A DNA stretch of 64,000 nucleotides, taken from contig NZ_BDAU01000019.1 in assembly GCF_001612615.1 (NCBI RefSeq), positions 124,001 to 188,000 on the forward strand, in the 5' to 3' direction. This stretch comes from Nocardia amikacinitolerans NBRC 108937 (GTDB lineage: Bacteria; Actinomycetota; Actinomycetes; Mycobacteriales; Mycobacteriaceae). The notes below the pieces were generated by a model, which worked only from the letters and a program-made list of their open reading frames with translations, was not told the DNA's origin and searched no databases. Both the position numbers and the translations under genes were made by a program. The first letter of the stretch is position 1. Every line of letters starts with the position of its first letter. Below are positions 34,422 to 41,374 of this stretch, piece by piece.

Positions 34422-35818
34422 TGCTTGGCCACCGCGGGGATCTGAACACCAGCACGACCCGCGAACATTCGCAGTTCCTGTATATCTTGCGCGGCCCGTT
34501 TACTTTTCACCGCTCCAGCCCGCTCGATCGCCGTGGCACCGATGGATATCGCCTCGTCCCTGTCGCCGGTCGCCATCACCAACGACGCCAACTTGATTGT
34601 CGATATTGTTCGCGACCGAACTGCCTCATCACCGTGACCTTCCACCGCCGTGGCGAGCCGCGACCGGGCTTCACCAGCGAAGCTGCCGCGAACTGCCAGG
34701 TCGAACAACGCGTGGCCGGTATCGCCGGCGTGCTGCGCGGAGTCGTAGTACGCCATCCAGCTGGGGTCGTTGCGCGGTTGAGAGTTGGCGAAGTTCTCGT
34801 CGGCATGCCCGACCGAGGTGAGGGTCTCCTGAATGCGCCCGAGTTTGGCGTATCCGCGTGCTTGTGCGGTGAACAGCATGGCTCGCTCGGTGGGCGTCAG
34901 CCGGTCCGAGTGCTGGAACGCGCGGTCGATATGGCTCAAGCCTTGTTCGATGTTGCCGGTCCAGATCATGTGGCGGCCCATCGAGCTGAGCACTTTGGCT
35001 CGTAGGTGCCACGCGTCGGCCTCTTCGGCGCAGGCGAGCGCGACATCGAACATCGTTGTGGCATCGGCATGTTCGCAAGCGTCGAAGGCCATGAACGCGG
35101 CGGTATGGCTGAGCGCGCCGACCGCTAGGAGCAGGTCCGGGCGGTACTTCGGCGCGCACTCGGCGTTGAGATAGGTGACCGCGGTGCGGACCTGGGCGGC
35201 GACGACATCGCGAACCAGGCCGCTGCCGTAGGTGGCGTCCCAGTCCGCGAACAGGTCGGCCGCTGCGCGCAGCTGGCGGATCTCGACGAGACCGACCCTG
35301 GTTGGAGCCTCGGATACGCGAATATCGTTGAGCATCCGCAGGAGGCCGGAGGGTGAGATGGCGGCCGTGGCGGTGACAGCTGCGGCGGCCCGAAGGAAGC
35401 TGTGTCGGTCCACGTCGTCGAGGCTAGACCGGCCTGGAAGTTTGAACCACAGCAACTCGGGCGGAATCTTCAACGCGGTGGCAAAACTGATCAATTGGCC
35501 GAGTCGTTCCGGGGCAGGGCCTTTCTCGAGTTTCGACAGCGCGCTCTGGGAGATGTTCAGCCAACCTGAGACGCTATCCTGCGGAATCGGTGTCCCGTGC
35601 AAGGGGTGCGTGCGATAGGCATAGATGACTCGACCCATATGCCAGGATTCCAGGGCGTCGAGCATATGGGCCGACTGCCAGAATTCCAGCGGTAGATCAG
35701 GAGCTTCTAGGACCGAGCGGCTCGTTTCGCAGGATCGGCACAGCGCTCCGGTGTTGTACCCGCTCAGCGGGCTTCCGCATCGCGAACAGTTCCGTGAACT
35801 CGTGGTCGAACGCGCCAT
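34418..35818 (-). CDS. XRE-type regulator with N-terminal zinc ribbon and TPR-like C terminus
   Basis: A 466-aa regulator. Cys11, Cys14, Cys27 and Cys30 form a zinc ribbon (CSRC ... CRSC). Residues about 65-130 are an XRE helix-turn-helix with an unusual insert (YRTHPLHGTPIPQDSVSGWL, then ISQSALSKLEKG). Residues 180-460 are a helical TPR-like sensor region (e.g. AEEADAWHLRAKVLSSMGRH, ERAMLFTAQARGYAKLGRIQ). Such proteins are one-component regulators in Streptomyces and Nocardia. ATG 35818 is chosen as the first start before the ribbon. It is divergent from the kinase/radical SAM operon across a gap holding a TATTC-N7-GAATA palindrome that recurs in the next divergent gap, so it is the likely regulator of both. 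Confidence 0.88.
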   Translation of the reverse strand: MARSTTSSRNCSRCGSPLSGYNTGALCRSCETSRSVLEAPDLPLEFWQSAHMLDALESWHMGRVIYAYRTHPLHGTPIPQDSVSGWLNISQSALSKLEKGPAPERLGQLISFATALKIPPELLWFKLPGRSSLDDVDRHSFLRAAAAVTATAAISPSGLLRMLNDIRVSEAPTRVGLVEIRQLRAAADLFADWDATYGSGLVRDVVAAQVRTAVTYLNAECAPKYRPDLLLAVGALSHTAAFMAFDACEHADATTMFDVALACAEEADAWHLRAKVLSSMGRHMIWTGNIEQGLSHIDRAFQHSDRLTPTERAMLFTAQARGYAKLGRIQETLTSVGHADENFANSQPRNDPSWMAYYDSAQHAGDTGHALFDLAVRGSFAGEARSRLATAVEGHGDEAVRSRTISTIKLASLVMATGDRDEAISIGATAIERAGAVKSKRAAQDIQELRMFAGRAGVQIPAVAKQ

Positions 35819-35893
35819 TATCTGCCGCTCCGGCTGGTGAGGTAGAGGCTCGAGACAGGTCTTTTCGACGCTACCATTCTGCCGCGAGGGCGG

Positions 35894-35910
35894 TATTCCA
35901 ATGCCGAATA
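35894..35910. promoter_or_regulatory. Operator candidate, copy 1 (TATTC-N7-GAATA)
   Basis: GTATTCCAATGCCGAATAG spans 35893-35911; the core TATTC (35894-35898) and GAATA (35906-35910) are perfect inverted arms. It lies in the gap between the divergent XRE regulator and adenylate-kinase-like gene. The same 19 bases, differing at two positions in the spacer, occur at 39053-39071. Confidence 0.65.
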
Positions 35911-35995
35911 GCCGTATTCGCTTGCGTGCTACCAGTTTTGACTGTCCAGCGCCATCGTCGAGATGTCCAACAAGACCTCTCACGAAGGAGTCGCC

Positions 35996-36676
35996 ATGAC
36001 GCTCACGCTCGTGGTGCCAATCCTAGGCCCACCGGCAGTTGGAAAGACTACGCTCACGCTCGCTCTCAGCAGCGACGCTCGCAGGCACACTTTCAGATTG
36101 CGCGACCAGGTCCCGGCGGAGGTTCTCGCCGCAACCGCCGGAACAGCCGAACGTCTCGGCTGGATCGGCACCCACATCGTCGACCAGACGCTGCGTTCCT
36201 ACTTGGATTCCATCGTTCATCGCGACGTCGATGTCGTGCTGATGGACAACTTTCCAGGCTCCGCCGAGCAGGTATCGCTGCTGTTGGACGCCCTCACGCA
36301 CTCCGCGCCGACGGCCAGGGTGGAGCCGATCGAGATGCGCGCGGACAGCAAGGTTCTCCGCAATCGCGCACGCCGTCGCCGCGTGTGCCAGCGCTGCGAG
36401 AAGGATCCAGTCGCCGACCCCCGCATACCGGCCAGGTCATCAGTGCTAGATGACTGGCTCTGCGGCAAATGTGGCACGCTTCTGCACTTCCGTCGCGGCG
36501 ATGCACCACGGCTGCTCGCCGCCCGGACCAAACGATTCGACAGTTCCATCAACGAGATCCGAGCAGCGTTCACCGCCAACGGCATCGACATCACGATCCT
36601 CGACGCCGCTCTGCCCACCGACAACGCGATCCATCTGGTCGAACCGATGCTGAACTCTGGGAGCGCAATCTCATGA
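35996..36676 (+). CDS. Adenylate-kinase-like P-loop enzyme with zinc-binding lid
   Basis: A 226-aa nucleotide-kinase-fold protein. The P-loop GPPAVGKTT is at residues 11-19, LRDQVPAEVL follows where the NMP-binding arm sits, VDVVLMDNFPGSAEQ matches the DGFPR substrate block with Asn and Gly replacing the usual Gly and Arg, and the lid carries Cys131, Cys134, Cys156 and Cys159 as in zinc-lid adenylate kinases. RLLAARTKRFDSS follows as in the lid-closing arginines. Loss of the FPR arginine suggests a substrate other than AMP. ATG 35996 follows GAAGGAG. Its stop overlaps the radical SAM gene (ATGA). It is not the housekeeping adk, which lies in ribosomal operons. Confidence 0.8.
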   Translation: MTLTLVVPILGPPAVGKTTLTLALSSDARRHTFRLRDQVPAEVLAATAGTAERLGWIGTHIVDQTLRSYLDSIVHRDVDVVLMDNFPGSAEQVSLLLDALTHSAPTARVEPIEMRADSKVLRNRARRRRVCQRCEKDPVADPRIPARSSVLDDWLCGKCGTLLHFRRGDAPRLLAARTKRFDSSINEIRAAFTANGIDITILDAALPTDNAIHLVEPMLNSGSAIS

Positions 36677-37821
36677 CCTCGATTCCATTGTCGACACCCA
36701 CTGTCCGTACCGACCGCTACGGTCACGCCCGGATGCCGCGCAACTTCACCGGACCCGAACCCCAGCGCGTCGACAAAATCGCTTACGGCAGATTCCGAAA
36801 CGTCTACCTCTACATCACCGAAGCCTGCCAACTTCGGTGCGAGCACTGCTACATGGGCGAGCGGCTGGAGCGGGCACTGAAAATGCAGCCGCAACAGATC
36901 GTCGACACCCTCACTGTGTGGCGAAAGATGGGCGGGGACAAGCTGACCATCCTCGGCGGCGAGCCGACGCTGCACCCGTTCTACGTCGACTCCATCCGCG
37001 CGGCAAGCAAGATCGGCTACGGCCACGTCATCACCACCACCAACGCTCAACAGCCCGCACGCAAGAAGTTCGCCAAACTCGAGCCGTCCGACTTCGCCTA
37101 CGTGCAGGTCAGCCTGGACGGTGGTAGCGCCGAAACCCATGACGCCGTGCGCGGGCAGGGCACCTTCGACATCGCGATGGAAACCACCGCCGAACTCTGC
37201 GACCGCGGCTTCGACACACGCATCATCTGCACGGTCAACAAGGCCAACGAGCAGGACGTGCTGAACCTGCTCGACATCGCCGACGACATCGGCGCCTCAC
37301 TCGTGAAATACCACGTGTTCAGCACGATCGGCACCGGCCACGGGAACCCGGACATGGCGATGACACCGCCGGAATGGGTCGCTTTCTGCGACACCCTCGA
37401 AGACGCCGCGCCTGAGTACGAGACAAGGGTCTGGTTCCAACCGACCTACGCGCGCCGCGACCAGATGGAACGGTATGCGGGCGAGGGCTATCAGGGTTGC
37501 ATCGGCCGGACCCTGGACCGGATCAGCATCTTCCCCGACGGCCGCGCCTACGTCTGCTCGTACCTGTTCGACACCGACATGTACTTCGCCCAGATGAAGG
37601 GCGACCAAGTAGTGCTCAACCGTGAGACCCCGAACAACGAGTTCGACCTGTTCACTCTGCCGCTGGTCGGCAGCTCATGCGGCGGCTGCAAGGAATCCGC
37701 CTGCCTGGGCGGCTGCCCGGCAGAGGAGCTCGTCATGGGCGCATCCTCTTGCGCCACCTACCCCGACATCGTGCCCGTCTGCCGGTTGTGGAAGTCCAGC
37801 GCGAAGCCCGAATCCGTCTAG
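36673..37821 (+). CDS. Radical SAM/SPASM-type enzyme of unknown product
   Basis: A 382-aa protein. The SAM-cluster motif is CQLRCEHC (Cys52, Cys56, Cys59), followed by the GGE motif LTILGGEPTLHP and QVSLDGG of the TIM barrel. After residue 270 come Cys276, Cys295 and the run Cys336, Cys339, Cys344, Cys348, with further cysteines to the end, matching a SPASM or twitch auxiliary-cluster domain. SPASM enzymes mostly modify ribosomal peptides, but some modify small molecules or other proteins. It overlaps the kinase gene upstream by four bases and is followed 12 bases later by a cupin gene, so all three form one operon. No homologue of known chemistry was recognised. Confidence 0.85.
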   Translation: MTSIPLSTPTVRTDRYGHARMPRNFTGPEPQRVDKIAYGRFRNVYLYITEACQLRCEHCYMGERLERALKMQPQQIVDTLTVWRKMGGDKLTILGGEPTLHPFYVDSIRAASKIGYGHVITTTNAQQPARKKFAKLEPSDFAYVQVSLDGGSAETHDAVRGQGTFDIAMETTAELCDRGFDTRIICTVNKANEQDVLNLLDIADDIGASLVKYHVFSTIGTGHGNPDMAMTPPEWVAFCDTLEDAAPEYETRVWFQPTYARRDQMERYAGEGYQGCIGRTLDRISIFPDGRAYVCSYLFDTDMYFAQMKGDQVVLNRETPNNEFDLFTLPLVGSSCGGCKESACLGGCPAEELVMGASSCATYPDIVPVCRLWKSSAKPESV

Positions 37822-37833
37822 GAGACAACCGAA

Positions 37834-38484
37834 GTGAACACTGTCGAACAGATCATCAAGCCACTGCGCGACATCGACTGGAACAACACCGAAGCCGTCC
37901 ACACCTCGGTACGGCCCGTACTCGACGAACTCGCCACCGATCGCCAGCTGCTTCGAACGTCGGCTCTCGCTGCCCTCGACGACCAGAAGTTGCTGTCTCT
38001 GTGCGAGCACTACGACATCCTCGACAAGCTCGTGCTGTTCAGCGATCCGAGCGGAATCCGGTTGCGGCTGCATGTCTTCCAGCCCGGCTACTTCGACCGG
38101 CCGCACAACCACCGCTGGACATATTCCAGTCGCATCCTTCGAGGCCGGTACCTGCACCGACTCTACGGAGACGCCGAGCTCGACTCCTCGCTTCACCCCG
38201 GAACACTGGACGCGGTGCAAGTCCGCGAGGAAGTCGTCGGCACGTCGTACACCCTGAGCCACAAGGCAATCCACGCCGTCGTGGCCGAACCCGGCACGGT
38301 GTCGCTGGTCGTGCGCGGGCCCGCAGTCGCCGAACGGTTCCTGGTGATGGACGCAGCCACCGGCGCGGCCTGGTGGCAGTACGGGGCCGCACAGGAATCG
38401 GAGGAGGATTCGCGAAAGAAGCGAATGTCGCGCGAACGGATGAGAGAGGTGATCGACCAGCTCATCGACTGGATGGTCCTCTAG
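37834..38484 (+). CDS. Cupin-like (cysteine-dioxygenase-like) protein
   Basis: A 216-aa protein. The central part has a cupin metal-site layout: RPHNHRWTYSS (His91, His93), the GRYLHRLY strand and the later HKAIHAVV (His143, His147), separated by beta-strand-like segments; the absence of an obvious GxYxxE between them makes it resemble cysteine dioxygenase-type cupins. The N-terminal third is helical and the C-terminal tail is basic (SRKKRMSRERMREV). An iron-dependent oxygenase or isomerase acting on the product of the radical SAM step is a reasonable guess only. GTG 37834 follows AGGAGAC. A strong hairpin ends the operon at 38502. Confidence 0.7.
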   Translation: MNTVEQIIKPLRDIDWNNTEAVHTSVRPVLDELATDRQLLRTSALAALDDQKLLSLCEHYDILDKLVLFSDPSGIRLRLHVFQPGYFDRPHNHRWTYSSRILRGRYLHRLYGDAELDSSLHPGTLDAVQVREEVVGTSYTLSHKAIHAVVAEPGTVSLVVRGPAVAERFLVMDAATGAAWWQYGAAQESEEDSRKKRMSRERMREVIDQLIDWMVL

Positions 38485-38501
38485 GCCAGGACCAGGCTCG
38501 T

Positions 38502-38527
38502 GTCGGGTGCCGCGGTCGGCACCCGAC
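38502..38527. terminator. Bidirectional terminator between cupin and NUDIX genes
   Basis: GTCGGGTGCCG (38502-38512) and CGGCACCCGAC (38517-38527) are perfect 11-bp arms with a 4-base loop, placed in the 51-bp gap between two convergent genes. Confidence 0.75.
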
Positions 38528-38535
38528 CGACATGC

Positions 38536-38982
38536 CTACCAGCCATAGACCGAGAACGGTTCGCCGACAGCGATCGAACCCAGCGCCGCCCGGCAATACC
38601 CGATCATCCGATCGGGCAGCTCGCCGGGGGCAAACCATCCCAGCGCGTTGCACTTCTCCGGTTCCCGATTGATCGGAGTTCCAGCCCAGGCGCGAACCAT
38701 GAAGAAGAACGCGGCCCGGCCGCCGGAGCTGGAGTTGTGCATTACGTGCGCGAAGTGCACGTCCTCGGGGGCGATCACCACCCCGATCTCCTCGGCGGCC
38801 TCGCGAACGAGCGCGTCGACGACCGACTCGTCGGACTCGAGGTGACCGGACGGCAAGTGCCAGGCTCCGTCCTCGTATCCCGTATTTGCTCGCCGCCCGA
38901 ACAGGTACCGCCCCTGATCGTCGACCAACACCAAGTGTACGTCCCCGATCAGCTTGTGCCGCTTGGTCACTGTCGCGCTCAC
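38536..38982 (-). CDS. NUDIX hydrolase
   Basis: A 148-aa single-domain NUDIX protein. The Nudix box reads GHLESDESVVDALVREAAEE followed by IGV, matching GX5EX7REUXEEXGU with all metal-binding glutamates. The rest (HLVLVDDQGRYLFGRRANTG, WHLPSGHLES, FHAHVMHNSS-like strand) resembles the ADP-ribose/NTP-cleaning group. Substrates are nucleoside diphosphates linked to a group X. GTG 38982 follows GGGAGGAG. It faces the cupin gene and diverges from the small genes at 39085, sharing with them the second TATTC-N7-GAATA site. A nucleotide-cleaving enzyme fits a pathway with a nucleotide-kinase-like member. Confidence 0.9.
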   Translation of the reverse strand: MSATVTKRHKLIGDVHLVLVDDQGRYLFGRRANTGYEDGAWHLPSGHLESDESVVDALVREAAEEIGVVIAPEDVHFAHVMHNSSSGGRAAFFFMVRAWAGTPINREPEKCNALGWFAPGELPDRMIGYCRAALGSIAVGEPFSVYGW

Positions 38983-39053
38983 AGCGTTCTCCTCCCGATC
39001 CAGTGCGCGCCGACTGGCGCGCGCCGACCGTACGCCACTACTCGCGCCGTCCG

Positions 39054-39070
39054 TATTCCAATATCGAATA
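39054..39070. promoter_or_regulatory. Operator candidate, copy 2 (TATTC-N7-GAATA)
   Basis: GTATTCCAATATCGAATAG at 39053-39071 repeats the 35893-35911 element at 17 of 19 positions with both arms conserved. It sits between the divergent NUDIX gene and the small gene at 39085, ending 14 bases before that start. Confidence 0.65.
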
Positions 39071-39084
39071 GTCCAGGAGCACGA

Positions 39085-39294
39085 ATGACCACGACCGTTG
39101 TCCGCTACCGAGAGGACGGCCATCTCACAGTTCAGCCGCAAGCAGCTGGATGGCTGACGGCCATCATTGCGTTCAGCGCAGCGGCGAAAGCCGGCCGGGC
39201 CGACGCCCAACTGCCAGAGTCGGAACGACGCGGTTACAAGATGCGCGTGCCGACTGTGCCGGCGCCGAGTGGGCGTCACCGGAAGGAACGGTGA
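39085..39294 (+). CDS. Small protein of 69 aa under the module operator
   Basis: Begins at ATG 39085 after CAGGAGC. The protein has a basic start (TTTVVRYREDGHLTVQ), a short hydrophobic stretch GWLTAIIAFSAAAKAG, and a basic, proline-containing tail (RVPTVPAPSGRHRKER). It has no cysteine. The stop overlaps the next start by one base. It could be a small membrane-associated protein or, less likely, a substrate peptide for the nearby radical SAM enzyme. Not recognised. Confidence 0.65.
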   Translation: MTTTVVRYREDGHLTVQPQAAGWLTAIIAFSAAAKAGRADAQLPESERRGYKMRVPTVPAPSGRHRKER

Positions 39295-39548
39295 TGGTCG
39301 AGCGTTGCTACTCCGCTCACGAGGTGGCGTACGTGTATCGCGAGTTGGGGTCGCCGGCCCAGCTCAAGGAACACGGGGTTCGGATTCTCGAATCCGGGCA
39401 GCGGGTGTGGCTTCCGATGACCGATCACCCCACAGGGCAGTTTTGGGTCTCGCAACCGGTGGACGCCCAGTCGCTGCCGTCGCGGACTTCGGTGATTGCC
39501 GTGGCCTGCCAGTTCATTGCCCGCCCCAACCCCGCGATCGCGTGGTGA
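39294..39548 (+). CDS. Hypothetical protein, 84 aa
   Basis: ATG 39294 overlaps the preceding stop (TGATG) and has GGAAGGAAC before it. The product starts MVERCYSAHEVAYVYRELGS, reminiscent of a short helix-turn-helix, and continues QLKEHGVRILESGQRVWLPM. Its end (SVIAVACQFIARPNPAIAW) is hydrophobic. The tight coupling with both neighbours marks it as a real gene. The family is not recognised. Confidence 0.65.
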   Translation: MVERCYSAHEVAYVYRELGSPAQLKEHGVRILESGQRVWLPMTDHPTGQFWVSQPVDAQSLPSRTSVIAVACQFIARPNPAIAW

Positions 39549-39554
39549 TGACCG

Positions 39555-40046
39555 ATGCGCGCCCTATCAAATCCAGTCGCAATCGCGGGAGAGCTGTCTG
39601 GCACCGAACGGGCCGTTGCGGTGCTGTTCCCCGCCGGTGAGGCGATGTTGTCGGCGATCCGTGGTCATCACGTCGGCGTCCACCCGCTTACGCAGCTCGC
39701 CCACCAGCTCGGGCTGCTGTATGAGGTCCGACTCACCGGGCCAGTCGATGAGTGTCGGAGCAGCAGTGTCGAACTCATCTTCGCGGTGGACTTGTGGGTC
39801 GCCAACCACTCACCGGACCCGCATCCCACCGCGACCCTGCACACCGAAACGCTCGGCGCGGTGATCGACCGGCTCGCCGAAGCCCAAGTGCGCGCCTACC
39901 ACCTGCTGATGACAGTCGATCCGGCCGATCCGATCGTGCACGCGGCCTGGTATCGACTCGCGGAACTGGTCGACGGCTACACCGACTTGACGACCGCCGT
40001 AACCCAGCGGGCACGCCGCCTCCCCGCACCGCGAGATCGCCGCTGA
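39555..40046 (+). CDS. DUF4254-like hypothetical protein
   Basis: A 163-aa helical protein. The C-terminal half (LHTETLGAVIDRLAEAQVRA, then WYRLAELVDGYTDLTTAVT and a RRLP end) resembles what I recall of DUF4254 proteins from Nocardia; function unknown. It starts six bases after the 84-aa gene and is the third gene of the small operon beginning at 39085. The start codon is uncertain by a few codons. Confidence 0.65.
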   Translation: MRALSNPVAIAGELSGTERAVAVLFPAGEAMLSAIRGHHVGVHPLTQLAHQLGLLYEVRLTGPVDECRSSSVELIFAVDLWVANHSPDPHPTATLHTETLGAVIDRLAEAQVRAYHLLMTVDPADPIVHAAWYRLAELVDGYTDLTTAVTQRARRLPAPRDRR

Positions 40047-40106
40047 ATATCCATGGTCTGCCATGCACAGTTGGGATATGACCCAGGTGCGCGTTCAGCC
40101 CGGGTG

Positions 40107-40559
40107 TCACTCCACCACACGTAATTCGGGGGCGCCCCTGGCGGCAAACCATTCCTCCAATTGCCGCCCCGCGAGGAGTTGATCGTCGACCAGCACCGGG
40201 CCGCGCACCTCACCGCGGCTATCGGCGACCTTGGCACCCGACAGCTGCGCTTCACTCAAGCGGGTAGGCGTTGGGCCGAAGTGGCATCCTCGGAGATCCG
40301 CACCGCGAAGATCGGCCCCCCGGAAGTTGGTGGAACTCAGTTCAGATCCGCGCAGATTCGCCTGGCGCAGATCGGATTTCACGAAGCTGGACCGGAAGAG
40401 GTTCGCGCCGGACAGGTTGACGCCTTCTGCTTCAGACCCGTCCGCTTCGGCCTTATGGAGGTAGGCACCGGACAGGTCCGCGTTTTTCAGCTTCGTACCG
40501 AGCAGCGTGGCCCGGTCGAGGTCGGCTCCAGCGAGGTTGACGCCGTCGAGATCAGCCAC
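40107..40559 (-). CDS. Pentapeptide-repeat protein
   Basis: A 150-aa product from GTG 40559. It consists mostly of A(D/N)LXX repeats (DLDGVNLAGADLDRATLLGT, ADLSGAYLHKA, GVNLSGANLFRS, DLRQANLRGSELSSTNFRG, ADLRGADLRG), forming a right-handed quadrilateral beta helix. The end is a non-repeat SRGEVRGPVLVDDQLLAG tail. Such proteins can mimic DNA and protect gyrase, or act as toxin or defence modules; nothing specific is shown here. The repeat continues in the same frame upstream of the start to about 40613 (GADLRDLDLSDAYLAVA), where a TGA soon blocks it, so the true N terminus may have been lost by frameshift. Confidence 0.8.
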   Translation of the reverse strand: MADLDGVNLAGADLDRATLLGTKLKNADLSGAYLHKAEADGSEAEGVNLSGANLFRSSFVKSDLRQANLRGSELSSTNFRGADLRGADLRGCHFGPTPTRLSEAQLSGAKVADSRGEVRGPVLVDDQLLAGRQLEEWFAARGAPELRVVE

Positions 40560-40614
40560 CGCGAGATAGGCATCCGAGAGGTCGAGATCGCGGAGATCTG
40601 CGCCTGGAAGTCCA

Positions 40615-40798
40615 AACCAGCACCGCCGAGTGCACCGCGGGGGCCGTCACCCGCAGCGGTACGGATCCGAATGTATTCCTGCGACGCAGTACACGCCGAC
40701 CGGTCGGTCGGCCATCCGTGCACCTCGTATGAACGTTCCCTGAATTCCTCCCCCACCGTGCCACAGTACCCGGCCAACGGGACATACCACCGCGCCAC
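40615..40798 (-). pseudogene. Probable 5' part of the pentapeptide gene, out of frame
   Basis: In a different minus-strand frame, from a possible GTG at 40798, the sequence reads ARWYVPLAGYCGTVGEEFRE, then SYEVHGWPTDRSACTASQEY and IRIRTAAG, with protein-like composition. It runs straight into the place where the pentapeptide repeats start in the neighbouring frame. This suggests one former gene split by a single indel near 40615-40640. It may instead be an independent short gene. Confidence 0.4.
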
Positions 40799-40844
40799 CT
40801 TCCGAACCGATGCGGCGGCTTTGAGGTAGATGAATCCGGAAACT

Positions 40845-41210
40845 CTAACGCTTGTCCGTCGTAGCCAAGAGCTTATGCAGGTCGAATACCAGTAACTCGC
40901 TGTATTCGCCGACGCTCGCAAAACTGTCGAATATCGAGCGCGCCACCGATTCTTCTCGCTGCTTGTTTCCCTCGAGGTCGCGAATCGTTACTACAATCGG
41001 GTATTTCGAGAAAGGAATACCGAAGTCATCCTCGTAATCATGGGCGGTTTCTACTTCGACGACCCAGTGTTCGACAACAGCACGGTGAATCGGTGCGTCG
41101 CCCGAAGTATGATCGAGATGCAGCTCGACGCCAGCTACGAGTCCAATATCCCGAATGACTTCCGCGTCACTCTTGCCAGCTCGCACGAAAATCTCATGAA
41201 ATGCGCTCAT
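40845..41210 (-). CDS. Hypothetical protein, 121 aa
   Basis: A complete acidic protein starting MSAFHEIFVRAGKSDAEVIR, with alternating strand and helix segments (GVELHLDHTSGDAPIHRAVV, WVVEVETAHDYEDDFGIPFS, YPIVVTIRDLEGNK, then a FDSFASVGEYSELLVFDLHK helix and strand). It has the look of small immunity-like or accessory proteins found near polymorphic toxins, but no toxin is adjacent. Composition is less GC-rich than that of the backbone. Not recognised. Confidence 0.7.
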   Translation of the reverse strand: MSAFHEIFVRAGKSDAEVIRDIGLVAGVELHLDHTSGDAPIHRAVVEHWVVEVETAHDYEDDFGIPFSKYPIVVTIRDLEGNKQREESVARSIFDSFASVGEYSELLVFDLHKLLATTDKR

Positions 41211-41374
41211 GCCCCGCCCTCTCCGCGCGCAGTGGTTCTGTCAGGATAGGCGCTGGTCGACGCTGGTGGGTTCCATCGGCGCCGAACGGACCTGCGGGCG
41301 TACAGCTTCTCGACAGCAGCGGGCTTGCCACTATCCCGAACGGAGGCGGTTCGATGCCGGGCACCTCGCGGCGC

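Noticed and set aside
36673..37821. Radical SAM gene as a prokaryotic viperin, suggested by the adjacent nucleotide kinase
   Set aside because: The cluster motif is CQLRCEHC with a SPASM-like cysteine-rich C terminus, not the viperin CNYxCxFC type with its conserved C-terminal domain.
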